DNA from: Ruminococcus sp.
GTDB lineage: Bacteria > Bacillota > Clostridia > Oscillospirales > Acutalibacteraceae
Reading direction: 5' to 3'
Assembly: GCA_017456845.1 (NCBI GenBank)
Contig: JAFTIP010000051.1
Coordinates: 1-41,764, forward strand
Length of the DNA stretch: 41,764 nt
Each line of letters starts with the position of its first letter. The first letter of the stretch is position 1. This document shows, piece by piece, positions 8,343 to 16,096 of this stretch. The translations under genes and the position numbers were made by a program. Below the pieces are notes generated by a model, which was not told the origin of the DNA, ran no database searches, and was given only the letters and a program-made list of their open reading frames with translations.

Positions 8343-11300
8343 ATGTTCAGAAAAGTTTTATCAGTTTTACTGGCGGTATCCCTGTTGATGTCGATGATGA
8401 TTTTAGGCACAGGTGCATCTGCTTCTGCACTTGATGAGAGAATCACCGTGAGAGAGGATAAGTCTTATGAAATTGCAGAAACAAAAGCAAACTTAGACTA
8501 CATTATTCCTGTTGGTTCCGGTAATAACATAACCTATTATGACCAAAACAATAACGAGGTGGATATTACTCCGGAGATTTCAGCTTCCAGCGTAGATGAA
8601 AGCTTATTGCCATCAAGCTATGACCTGAGAGATGAAGGCAGAGTTACTTCTGTTAAAGATCAGGGCAGCGAGGGATTTTGCTGGAACTTTGCAACAACAT
8701 CCTCAATGGAGTCAAGCATTCTCTCAAATCCTGAGCTCAGAGCAGCTTTAGGCGAGAATCCTCAGGAAAAACTGGATTTATCAGAAGCCGGCAACACTTG
8801 GTATATTCACACCAGCATTGAAGATAAAGACTCTTTTTTATACGGAGATCATATGGTGGATGATAATAAGGGCAGTGAAGGCGGCTATCATCACACCATA
8901 GCGATGGGCCTCAGCAGTGGTTTTGGTGCATATCCTGAAGAGCTTATGCCTTACGAAAGCTGGGGAATTAACTACGACGAAGCCTTAAGATTCTATTCTG
9001 ATTATCGACTTAAAGATTATGTTGCCTTTGACTATGATATCTCCTTAGCTAAACAGCGTATTATGGAATATGGCACATTGTATCTCGGCTACACAAATTA
9101 TTCATCAAATTATCATTATACTGAAGACGGTATGCAGACTTATTACACTGATGGTTTTCCTGTAAATCCTGATGATTCACGTTTGGGTCACGCTGTAGCA
9201 GTAGTTGGTTGGGATGATAATTTCAGCAAGGATAATTTCTGCGAAGAAATGCGTCCCGAAAACGACGGCGCTTGGCTTATTAAAAATAGCTGGGGTACTT
9301 GGGCGGGCAGTACAGCTGAAGGCTATGAGGGTTATTTCTGGATGTCTTATGAATCTGAAAATGACGGAGAATTTGCTCAGTATATTATGCAATCCGTAGA
9401 TGAGTTTGACAATATTTACCAGTATCAGTATTCATATACCAATGCTGTTGGCGTTTATTCAGCGGCAAACGTGTTCACAGCTAAAAATGATGAAATCCTT
9501 GAGCAGATCAGTTTTTCCAACTATACTCCTGCTGATCTTACAGTGGAAGTTTATAGACTTAATGATAATTACACATCTCCTGAAGATGGCAGTCTTCTGA
9601 CTTCCTTTACAGAATACATTGAGTATTCAGGCACACATTCTATGGATGTGCCTGAATCAGTACAACTTAATGCAGGAGATAAATTTTCAGTCGTATTAAA
9701 AAGCGATAGTAGATTTTACATACTGCAGATGCTTGAAGGTGCTATAGAGCTGAGCAACATAAGCTTTTATAAAGTTGGAGACTTGTGGACTGATGTTACA
9801 GATGAATACCACCCAGGCTATATGAGCATAAAAGCTTATACATCAAATAAAGACGGCAAAGTGTATAAAAATGAGCTTGCTGACGTTATTGAAGAGGTTG
9901 AAAATTTAGATATAAATGACGATGCCCCTCAGTATATCAAGGATAATATAAGCGACGAGCTTCAGAATGCAAAGAATGTTTTTAATGACAGTAACGCTAC
10001 TCAGAATACTGTTGATAACACCTGTTGCTTCTTAAGAAAAGCAATGAATGATTATAAGAACTTATTCTTTGAAATCAACAGTATGGACGACTTCATCGCT
10101 TTTTATAATGCAACTGCAGATAACAAGTATATTAATTCAACTGTAAATCTTAATACGGACCTTGATTTCAGCGAGTCTGACCCCATAAATCCTTTGTATA
10201 AGAAAGAATACTTCGGCGGAGTATTTAACGGTAATGGCCATACTATCAGCAATCTGGTGGTTCAGTCAAATGAGGCTTGCGGTTTGTTCAGCAACCTTGA
10301 TGGTGCAGTTGTAAGTAATTTAACACTGGATAACTGCAGTTTTACTGCTGGCAGACGTGCAGGTGCAATTTCAGGCAATGTAACTTATTCAACAATTACA
10401 GGATGTACCATTACAAACTCTGAAATTGTTACTGATTTCAGATCTGCAGGCAGTATTGCAGGTGTGGCTGAAGAATCTTCTATAAATGATTGTAAAATTT
10501 CAGTCACAAAAATTGTAAGCATAAACGAAACTGCCGGCGGTATTGTAGGTTCTTCCATATATTCAAACATTGAAAATTGCAGTATTTCCGATATAGAGGT
10601 TATTGGTTATAGTGCATTTCTGTTTACAGATTCCAATGTAAGCAACTGCGTTTACGAGGATGTTTTGATTAAAGGTTTACTTTATATAAGACTTGATGAT
10701 AATGTGTTAATCTTTAATAACTCTGATTCTTACAGTTATTATTCAATGCTTGTGTATGAAAATAACAAGTTAACCCTTCATCCATATATCGGCGTAATTA
10801 CAGATGCCTCCTCTGATGAGGCAAACATTTCCAAATCAGGCGAAATTTACGAAATAGATACCAACAATAATGAAATAGTTGATATATGGGTATCTTACGG
10901 GGAACTTGATACCAACAATTTCGCTTTTGAATTTAATATTTTAACTGATGAAGTAAAGCTTCTCGGTTATTATAACGGCGATGACGAAACTGCTACAGAG
11001 ATTGTGTTCCCTTCATATATAGGTGAACTTGCAGTTACATCATTGGCTTCAGATTTTTCAATTGAAAGTGTAGCACCCGTTAAGTCGGTAGTCTGGACAG
11101 AGAATATCAAGATGATACCTGCCTTTACTTTTATGGGTATGGATGATCTTGAAACTGTAACAATTCCTGACAGTGTTACATATATCGGTTACGGTGCATT
11201 TGTTGAATGTAAAAATATTAAAGACGTTTATTATGGCGGAACCGAGGAACAGTGGAATCTGTTGAGTTTCGGAACTGCAAATGAAAGCATTAAGAATGCA

Positions 11301-11891
11301 AACATCCATTTCGCTCAGGAAGAAACCACATCTGTAACAACAACTCCTGCAGAAAGCACTCCTGCCGACACAGAGCCTGAGTCAACAGTAACAGACCCTG
11401 CAGAGAGCACACCTGCTGAAACAGAGCCTGAGTCAACAGTAACAGACCCTGTTGAAAGCACACCTGCCGAAACAGAGCCTGAGTCAACAGTAACAGACCC
11501 TGTTGAAAGCACACCTGCCGAAACAGAGCCTGAGTCAACAGTAACAGACCCTGCAGAGAGCACATCTGCCGAAACAGAGCCTGAGTCATCAGTAACTGAG
11601 CCTGTTGAGAGTTCTACAGCAACCGAGGCTACAGAAACAACAGCTGAAACAACAGTTAACACAGAGCCTACTCAGGAAACCACAACAGCACCTCAACCAG
11701 AGTTTGAGATGGGTGATGTTAATAGCGACGGCAAGCTGAATATCAAAGATGCAACACTTATCCAGAAGCATATAGCAAAGCTTCTTACGTTAAGCGATTC
11801 CCAGCTTTCCTATGCAGACTGCAATATGGATAATAAGGTGAACATCAAGGATGCAACCTATATCCAGAAGAAGATTGCACACATCATCTGA
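8343..11891 (+). CDS. Secreted papain-family (C1) peptidase with dockerin
   Basis: A 1182-residue secreted protein. Order of parts: signal peptide (1-29, ending ASASA), propeptide-like stretch, C1 papain-type peptidase with Q107, C113 (in VKDQGSEGFCWNFATT), H283 (HAVAVVGWDD) and N315 (WLIKNSWGTW). Then come a lectin-like beta domain (about 340-500), a short helical piece (535-600), GLUG-like beta repeats (about 610-790, e.g. NGNGHTISNL), a BspA-type leucine-rich LRR_5 region (about 890-985, IPDSVTYIGYGAF), and a Thr/Glu/Pro-rich linker with five 17-residue repeats (995-1120). A two-segment dockerin ends it (1123-1182, DVNSDGKLNIKDATLIQK and DCNMDNKVNIKDATYIQK). All catalytic residues are present. 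The ATG at 8343 follows AGGAGGA. It probably acts outside the cell, docked on a cohesin scaffold; substrate unknown. Confidence 0.92.
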   Translation: MFRKVLSVLLAVSLLMSMMILGTGASASALDERITVREDKSYEIAETKANLDYIIPVGSGNNITYYDQNNNEVDITPEISASSVDESLLPSSYDLRDEGRVTSVKDQGSEGFCWNFATTSSMESSILSNPELRAALGENPQEKLDLSEAGNTWYIHTSIEDKDSFLYGDHMVDDNKGSEGGYHHTIAMGLSSGFGAYPEELMPYESWGINYDEALRFYSDYRLKDYVAFDYDISLAKQRIMEYGTLYLGYTNYSSNYHYTEDGMQTYYTDGFPVNPDDSRLGHAVAVVGWDDNFSKDNFCEEMRPENDGAWLIKNSWGTWAGSTAEGYEGYFWMSYESENDGEFAQYIMQSVDEFDNIYQYQYSYTNAVGVYSAANVFTAKNDEILEQISFSNYTPADLTVEVYRLNDNYTSPEDGSLLTSFTEYIEYSGTHSMDVPESVQLNAGDKFSVVLKSDSRFYILQMLEGAIELSNISFYKVGDLWTDVTDEYHPGYMSIKAYTSNKDGKVYKNELADVIEEVENLDINDDAPQYIKDNISDELQNAKNVFNDSNATQNTVDNTCCFLRKAMNDYKNLFFEINSMDDFIAFYNATADNKYINSTVNLNTDLDFSESDPINPLYKKEYFGGVFNGNGHTISNLVVQSNEACGLFSNLDGAVVSNLTLDNCSFTAGRRAGAISGNVTYSTITGCTITNSEIVTDFRSAGSIAGVAEESSINDCKISVTKIVSINETAGGIVGSSIYSNIENCSISDIEVIGYSAFLFTDSNVSNCVYEDVLIKGLLYIRLDDNVLIFNNSDSYSYYSMLVYENNKLTLHPYIGVITDASSDEANISKSGEIYEIDTNNNEIVDIWVSYGELDTNNFAFEFNILTDEVKLLGYYNGDDETATEIVFPSYIGELAVTSLASDFSIESVAPVKSVVWTENIKMIPAFTFMGMDDLETVTIPDSVTYIGYGAFVECKNIKDVYYGGTEEQWNLLSFGTANESIKNANIHFAQEETTSVTTTPAESTPADTEPESTVTDPAESTPAETEPESTVTDPVESTPAETEPESTVTDPVESTPAETEPESTVTDPAESTSAETEPESSVTEPVESSTATEATETTAETTVNTEPTQETTTAPQPEFEMGDVNSDGKLNIKDATLIQKHIAKLLTLSDSQLSYADCNMDNKVNIKDATYIQKKIAHII
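11343..11624 (+). repeat. 51-bp tandem repeat encoding the peptidase linker
   Basis: Five near-identical 51-base units begin (at ACAGAGCCTGAGTCA) at 11370, 11421, 11472, 11523 and 11574, with degenerate flanks. Each codes for 17 residues of the type TEPESTVTDPxESTPAE. The units stay in frame and differ mainly at silent sites and at Ala/Val, so they are likely to gain and lose copies by slippage. The acidic Thr/Pro-rich text is typical of flexible linkers before dockerins. Confidence 0.95.
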
Positions 11892-11906
11892 TAAATAATT
11901 CAAATT

Positions 11907-11938
11907 AAAAGCGGTTGGTAAATCATCAACCGCTTTTT
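11907..11938 (+). terminator. Terminator after the peptidase gene
   Basis: AAAAGCGGTTG (11907-11917) pairs with CAACCGCTTTT (11927-11937) around a 9-base loop, followed by T residues. It lies 15 bases after the stop codon and closely resembles the rplQ terminator at 8183. Confidence 0.88.
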
Positions 11939-11953
11939 TGTTGTTTGCAATAT

Positions 11954-12051
11954 GTTAGCCACCCGAGGGCAGTTCCATTGTTAGCCACGACAGAGCAATT
12001 CCGCCTTTGGATAAATTGATTTAACCCCGTCGTTTAATTAACGGCGGGGTT
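11954..12051 (+). repeat. Left copy of intergenic repeat (with GTTAGCCAC motifs and hairpin)
   Basis: GTTAGCCAC occurs at 11954-11962 (followed by CCGAGGGCAGTTCC) and at 11980-11988. From 11980 the text runs through ATTCCGCC (11998-12005) and ATAAATT to a 12-bp hairpin (arms 12023-12034 and 12040-12051, AACCCCGTCGTT / AACGGCGGGGTT). The same series of blocks occurs in the opposite orientation at 14037-14106. No U-run follows the hairpin on either strand, so a terminator role is weak here. Confidence 0.75.
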
Positions 12052-12069
12052 AGGTTATTAATTATGATT

Positions 12070-12711
12070 TTATTCTGTAGTGAAAACGTTAACTCCACTT
12101 GCTTCGATGAATTCTATAAAATCCGCATCGGAAATGTTTTCTTTGAAAAACTCAATATTTTCGTCAGTAAGCTCTTTAAGCCCTACAACAATTACACTTT
12201 CCGAGTGGTCAATATAAATATTTGTAATCATATCGCCGCTGTAAGCCAGCTCAAGATACTTAGTTATTCTGTCGTATTCATCCTGTAAAACTTCGTAGCT
12301 ATGGTCAGGGTTTGCGGTTTTGGTTGGTACGGCTGTAAGTTTTTTAAACTCCATTTTTTTATTGTCAACAATAATCGTCAGTACATCTTCTTCAATAGAG
12401 TAGGGGTAGGTATGTATTCCTTTGTCAAGGACTTCTCCGTTATAGGAAAGAATGGTTATGTAACCGTTAAAAGCACTATATTCGAAGTCATAGCTTTCGG
12501 TATAGTTGTCTTCATAGATATTCATAACGTTACCTGTGTTGTCATCTTTAAAGGTAAGGTGAATATCGTAGTAGCCTGTTTCATCATCCAAGCCGATAAC
12601 ACTGCCTTTTGTGTACCATAAACTGTCTGTAAGTTCGGGCTTTGGGGAACAAGCAGTTAAAAGAGGGAGTAATAAGAGAATTGCAAAAAACAAACATATA
12701 CTTCTTTTCAT
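12070..12711 (-). CDS. Predicted lipoprotein, function unknown
   Basis: A 213-residue protein with a lipoprotein signal peptide: MKR, a hydrophobic stretch, then the lipobox LTAC with C21 as the lipidated residue, so it should be anchored on the outer face of the membrane. The remainder is mostly predicted beta strand (YYDIHLTFKDDNTGNVMNIY and similar) with a short helical C-terminus (ENIEFFKENISDADFIEFIE). I do not recognise the family. It lies 12 bases downstream of the anti-sigma-like gene and is very likely cotranscribed with it and the sigma factor, so a part in envelope sensing, or being a target of the sigma factor, is a reasonable guess. Confidence 0.8.
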   Translation of the reverse strand: MKRSICLFFAILLLLPLLTACSPKPELTDSLWYTKGSVIGLDDETGYYDIHLTFKDDNTGNVMNIYEDNYTESYDFEYSAFNGYITILSYNGEVLDKGIHTYPYSIEEDVLTIIVDNKKMEFKKLTAVPTKTANPDHSYEVLQDEYDRITKYLELAYSGDMITNIYIDHSESVIVVGLKELTDENIEFFKENISDADFIEFIEASGVNVFTTE

Positions 12712-12723
12712 AAAATCAACTCC

Positions 12724-13293
12724 TTATTTTGTACTATTTATCATTTTGTCGAAGCCTTCAAGGGTGGCGAGGTCGCATTTTTCAGAGGTGTATTTGGCGG
12801 CATATTCGCCCATATCCACCCAAGTATAAGATGTTATGTCAGAATTTTTGTTTTGGGGATACAAAACTCTACCCATAACCTCATCTTGTGGTAAATACTT
12901 TTTTGGAAAAATATGAAGATAGATAGTGTCAAGATTAAAATGATTATAAAACTCTGCCTCTAAAGTGTTATCATAAATATAAATCTTGCCGTTAATAAAG
13001 TAGTTGTCGGCAAATTCTGTGGGGAAGCAGTCGCCAAAAACCTTGTGGTCGTAGATTTCGTGAGCATATAATGCCTCAGCATTTGCTGATGTTGTGCTGG
13101 TGTAGGTAATTGTAAAGTCGGGCTTTGGTTGAGGATTAATAATCATAGCAATTACAAGGCAGGCGGCAAAAGCGACAGCAGCAACTTTTATTGTTGTAAT
13201 TACGAAGCTGCTTTTAGGTTTGTAACTCTCAGCTTCACTTATAAGCTCGTCATCAATATAGCCCATAGCTTTTGATATTCTTGAAACACTCAT
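12724..13293 (-). CDS. Predicted membrane anti-sigma factor
   Basis: A 189-residue protein with a short cytoplasmic N-terminus (MSVSRISKAMGYIDDELISEAE), one membrane helix (about 34-52, VAAVAFAACLVIAMII) and an external domain of about 135 residues. This layout and the overlap with an ECF sigma gene (ATGA shared with its stop codon) are typical of anti-sigma factors; the YIDDELI N-terminal motif is common in clostridial proteins beside such sigma factors. No zinc-binding ZAS motif (HxxxCxxC) is seen. The start is supported by AAAGGAGGGC inside the end of the sigma gene. The signal it senses is unknown. Confidence 0.75.
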   Translation of the reverse strand: MSVSRISKAMGYIDDELISEAESYKPKSSFVITTIKVAAVAFAACLVIAMIINPQPKPDFTITYTSTTSANAEALYAHEIYDHKVFGDCFPTEFADNYFINGKIYIYDNTLEAEFYNHFNLDTIYLHIFPKKYLPQDEVMGRVLYPQNKNSDITSYTWVDMGEYAAKYTSEKCDLATLEGFDKMINSTK

Positions 13294-13844
13294 ATGTGCA
13301 CGCCCTCCTTTATAAGATATTTCTTAAGCTTATTTCGTGTGTGAAAAAGCATTGATTTAACTTTGCTTTCGCTGAATTTGTACCGCTTTGCAATATCACT
13401 TACTGAGTCGAAGTACCAGTATTTTCGTATAAATACGTTGCGTGCATCGGCTTTTTCTTTTTTAAGAAACTCACTTATAACTCTGCCGATTTCTTCATCA
13501 TCAAAATTCTTAGAAATTGCGTGATCGGGGAGGATTTCTTCTAACTCTGAAAAGCAAACTGTAATATTACTATCTCGCCTTTTGGCACGGTTATATTCTA
13601 ACTTTTTAAGAGATAGGTTCCTCACAATTTTACAAATAAAAGTCATGAAATTAGCAGGGCGTGCAGGGGGGATTTTGTTCCACAAGGTAAGATATGTATC
13701 ATTTACGCATTCCTCTGAGTCCTCAGTATTACTAAGAATATTACCTGCAATACTAAGGCAAAGCTTGCCGTATTTTGAGGCAGTTTCAGCTATGGCTTTT
13801 TCGCTTCGCGAAAAGAAAAGCTCAATAATCTTATTGTCATCCAC
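13290..13844 (-). CDS. ECF-type RNA polymerase sigma factor
   Basis: A sigma-70-family protein of about 184 residues with only regions 2 and 4. Region 2 contains SEECVNDTYLTLWNKIPPAR and FICKIVRNLSLKKLEYNRAK. Region 4 holds the helix-turn-helix DSVSDIAKRYKFSESKVKSM. It would direct polymerase to a small regulon, probably including its own operon. I choose the GTG at 13844 as the start because the AAGGGAG site (13853-13859) is 8 bases upstream. The in-frame ATG at 13850 is only 2 bases from that site, and the GTG at 13853 overlaps it. The resulting N-terminus (MDDNKIIELFF) also looks typical of the family. Confidence 0.88.
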   Translation of the reverse strand: MDDNKIIELFFSRSEKAIAETASKYGKLCLSIAGNILSNTEDSEECVNDTYLTLWNKIPPARPANFMTFICKIVRNLSLKKLEYNRAKRRDSNITVCFSELEEILPDHAISKNFDDEEIGRVISEFLKKEKADARNVFIRKYWYFDSVSDIAKRYKFSESKVKSMLFHTRNKLKKYLIKEGVHI

Positions 13845-13901
13845 AAGCATCACTCCCTTGACTTTATTATATTATTACATATTTCTACTTTCAATAATAA
13901 A

Positions 13902-13928
13902 GTACGGAAATGAACCGATTTGGTTGCA
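13902..13928 (-). promoter_or_regulatory. Possible ECF-type promoter of the sigma operon
   Basis: On the minus strand TGCAACC (13922-13928) is followed, after 15 bases, by CGTAC (13902-13906). An AAC core at -35 and CGT at -10 with about 16 bases between them is the general pattern of ECF-dependent promoters, and such sigma operons usually control themselves. No good sigma-A promoter is seen in this gap. The assignment rests on pattern only. Confidence 0.4.
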
Positions 13929-13991
13929 AAAAATAAAATTTTTATCTGACCCGCCGTAGATGTAGGTTGACTTTGAGTACAAACTGTCCGT

Positions 13992-14030
13992 AGGCGAATT
14001 GCCCTCAAGGGGCTGCCTTGTGGCTAACCC
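13992..14030 (-). repeat. GTTAGCCAC / GGGCAATTCGCC repeat block, right side
   Basis: On the minus strand GTTAGCCAC (14020-14028) is followed by a GC-rich stretch and GAGGGCAATTCGCC (13993-14006). It matches the block starting at 11954 on the plus strand (GTTAGCCACCCGAGGGCAGTTCC) in reverse orientation. It lies next to the larger repeat at 14037-14106. Confidence 0.65.
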
Positions 14031-14032
14031 GC

Positions 14033-14063
14033 AAAAAACCCGCCGTTAATAAAACGACGGGTT
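14033..14063 (-). terminator. Terminator of the transketolase operon, within the right repeat
   Basis: Arms 14037-14047 and 14053-14063 pair fully on the minus-strand RNA (one U-G pair); on the plus strand there is a C-A mismatch. In the minus direction it is followed by six T residues (14038-14033). It lies about 40 bases after the transketolase stop and forms part of the repeat element. Confidence 0.85.
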
Positions 14064-14106
14064 AAGATAAATTTATTAATAGGCGGAATCACCCACCGTG
14101 GTTAAC
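14037..14106 (-). repeat. Right copy of the ~70-bp intergenic repeat
   Basis: Read on the minus strand from 14106: GTTAACCACG, then ATTCCGCC, ATAAATT, TTAACCC, GTCGTTTTATTAACGGCGGG. This follows the left copy (11980-12051) block by block, roughly three-quarters identical by eye, in inverted orientation. The repeat begins on the stop codon of the transketolase C-terminal gene (CGT TAA). Confidence 0.75.
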
Positions 14107-15046
14107 GGGCAAGCTCTTCGCGGATTACATCTGCGATACCTGTTTCGGTGAGGCCGAACTTCTCAAGAAGCTCCCAAGCGGGGCCTGAGTAGACGTAGCG
14201 GTCATAAACGCCAACCTTGCGAACCTTAACGGGGCACTCCTCGCTGGTTACCTCAAGAACTGCATCGCCAAGACCACCGATAACGTTGTGCTCTTCAACA
14301 GTGATAATCTTGCCTGTTTCCTTAGCAGCCTTGATGATGATATCGCGGTCGATAGGCTTAATGGTGTGGATGTTGATAAGACGAACGCTGTATCCTTCTT
14401 CCTGAAGCTTTAAGCAAGCCTTGCGGCACTCGTTAACAACAAGACCTGTAGCGATAACTGTAATGTCATTACCCTCCTGAAGAGTAATACCCTTGCCAAG
14501 CTCGAACTCGTAAGTTTCGGGGTCATTGAAGGAATCAATAGCAAGTCTGCCAAGTCTGATGTAAACAGGGCCAACGTGCTCAATAGCAGCCTTTGCAGCT
14601 GCTTTCATTTCCCAATGGTCAGCAGGGCAGAGAACTGTCATGCCGGGGATTGTACGCATAAGAGCAACGTCCTCAAGGCACTGGTGAGTTGCACCGTCTT
14701 CGCCTGTGGAAATACCTGCGTGGCTGCCTGCGATTTTAACGTTTAAGTGGGGGTAACCTATGGAGTTACGAATCTGCTCGTAAGCTCTGCCTGTTGCAAA
14801 CATTGCAAAAGAAGCAGCAACGGGGATTTTACCTGCTGATGCAAGACCTGCGGAAACGCAAATCATATTACCTTCTGCAATACCGCAGTCAAAGAATCTT
14901 TCGGGAAATTCTTTCTTGAAAATAGAAGTCTTGGTAGCACCTGCAAGGTCAGCATCAAGAACAATAATATCTTCGTTAGTTTTAGCAAGCTCGCAAAGAG
15001 CCTCGCCAAAGCTTTCTCTGGTTGCTTTTGTTACGATATCAGCCAT
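14102..15046 (-). CDS. Transketolase, C-terminal subunit
   Basis: A 314-residue protein holding the pyrimidine-binding and C-terminal domains of transketolase: DIIVLDADLAGATKTSIF, then FDCGIAEGNMICVSAGLA (with the catalytic Glu), YEQIRNSIGYPHLNVKI and the C-terminal TVEEHNVIGGLGDAV. It works with the N-terminal subunit to move two-carbon ketol units in the pentose phosphate pathway. I place the start at the ATG at 15046, which overlaps the stop of the first gene (TAATG) and is 9 bases after GGAGGG; a GTG two codons earlier is less well placed. The split into two chains is common in Firmicutes and archaea. Confidence 0.94.
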   Translation of the reverse strand: MADIVTKATRESFGEALCELAKTNEDIIVLDADLAGATKTSIFKKEFPERFFDCGIAEGNMICVSAGLASAGKIPVAASFAMFATGRAYEQIRNSIGYPHLNVKIAGSHAGISTGEDGATHQCLEDVALMRTIPGMTVLCPADHWEMKAAAKAAIEHVGPVYIRLGRLAIDSFNDPETYEFELGKGITLQEGNDITVIATGLVVNECRKACLKLQEEGYSVRLINIHTIKPIDRDIIIKAAKETGKIITVEEHNVIGGLGDAVLEVTSEECPVKVRKVGVYDRYVYSGPAWELLEKFGLTETGIADVIREELAR

Positions 15047-15894
15047 TAGCACTCACCCTCCAATTCCTTAAGCTGAGCCTCAAGCTCTGCAATTGCTTTT
15101 TCGTACTCGTCTTTGTTGGGGCCTTTGCCGTGCCAGTCAACCTGGTCTTCCATAAAGCTAACGCCCTTGCCCTTAACAGTAGCAGCAAGAATAGCTGTGG
15201 GCTTGCCCTTAACTTCCTTAGCTTTGTTAAAAGCAGCTTCAATATCGTCAAAGCAGTGGCCGTTGATTTTGATTACCTCAAAACCAAAGCTCTCGAACTT
15301 TTTATCAAGAGGCTCAATACCGCAAACATCAGAAACTTTGCCGTCAATCTGAAGGCCGTTCTGGTCAACGATAACTACTAAGTTATCAAGCTTGTTGTGA
15401 GCAGCAAACATAGCTGCCTCCCAAACCTGACCCTCTTCGCACTCGCCGTCGCCGAGGACTGTGTAAACACGGTAGGGGTTATTGTCAATTTTAGAAGCCA
15501 GAGCCATACCGCAAGCGGCAGAAATACCCTGACCGAGTGAGCCTGTGCTCATATCAATACCGGGAGTTTTGTTCATATCGGGGTGACCCTGAAGCATCGC
15601 GCCAACGTGGCGAAGCTTTGAGATTTCTTCCCAAGGGAAGAAGCCCTTAAGTGCAAGGATTGCATAAAGGCTGGGGCAGCAATGACCCTTTGAAAGAACA
15701 AAACGGTCGCGGTTTGTCATTTTAGGATTTGTGGGGTCTACGTTCATTTCAGCGAAATAAAGGTAGGTCATAATGTCAGCGGCTGAAAGTGAACCGCCGG
15801 GATGGCCTGACTTAGCGTGGAATGTACCTTCAACGGCACCCATTCTTGCTTTACAGGCAAGCTTTTTAAGCTCGTTTTTCTGAGTGTTCTGCAT
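15046..15894 (-). CDS. Transketolase, N-terminal subunit
   Basis: A 282-residue protein carrying the thiamine-diphosphate-binding domain: HAKSGHPGGSLSAADIMTYL (about 26-45), RFVLSKGHCCPSLYA, and the metal/TPP motif GDGECEEGQVWEAAMFAAHN (148-167). The start is the ATG at 15894, preceded by AGGAGG with 7 bases between; a longer reading from 15936 has no binding site and would add an unrelated hydrophobic leader. It is first in a two-gene operon with its C-terminal partner. Confidence 0.95.
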   Translation of the reverse strand: MQNTQKNELKKLACKARMGAVEGTFHAKSGHPGGSLSAADIMTYLYFAEMNVDPTNPKMTNRDRFVLSKGHCCPSLYAILALKGFFPWEEISKLRHVGAMLQGHPDMNKTPGIDMSTGSLGQGISAACGMALASKIDNNPYRVYTVLGDGECEEGQVWEAAMFAAHNKLDNLVVIVDQNGLQIDGKVSDVCGIEPLDKKFESFGFEVIKINGHCFDDIEAAFNKAKEVKGKPTAILAATVKGKGVSFMEDQVDWHGKGPNKDEYEKAIAELEAQLKELEGEC

Positions 15895-15937
15895 AGCAAT
15901 TCCTCCTATTGAACAGTTTAATAGTAGTATTAGCAAT

Positions 15938-15966
15938 ATTATATTACCATAAAGGCGTTATTTCTA
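15938..15966 (-). promoter_or_regulatory. Promoter of the transketolase operon
   Basis: On the minus strand TAGAAA (15961-15966), 17 bases, then a perfect TATAAT (15938-15943). The -35 box matches four of six positions. The leader would be about 35-40 bases with AGGAGG. Confidence 0.6.
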
Positions 15967-16051
15967 ATTTTCTTTTAAGAAAAATAAAGCCATTTTCATG
16001 TAGAATTTAATGGATAAATTTGTCGCTTTTTCGTCGATAACAACTATAGAC

Positions 16052-16080
16052 TTGAATTTGTGCATGGTTTAAAATATAAT
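16052..16080 (+). promoter_or_regulatory. Promoter of the coaX operon
   Basis: TTGAAT (16052-16057), 17 bases, TATAAT (16075-16080). Transcription from about 16087 leaves a leader of only some 10 bases before the ATG at 16097, which rules out an in-frame start at 16079. Confidence 0.7.
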
Positions 16081-16096
16081 GATAGTGGTGATATTT

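Noticed and set aside
11343-11624. Regular repeats resembling a CRISPR array
   Set aside because: The units abut without unique spacers and are in frame with the peptidase.
11290-11662. Two long open frames on the minus strand opposite the peptidase linker
   Set aside because: They are a by-product of the 51-bp tandem repeat, which stays open in several frames; there is no binding site, and the proteins would be pure repeats.
12023-12051. Hairpin as a terminator of the lipoprotein operon
   Set aside because: The 12-bp stem is strong, but no U-run follows on either strand, so I list it as part of the repeat only.
11954-14107. A composite transposon around the sigma cassette
   Set aside because: Inverted copies flank it, but there is no transposase, integrase or visible target-site duplication; the repeats look like intergenic elements.
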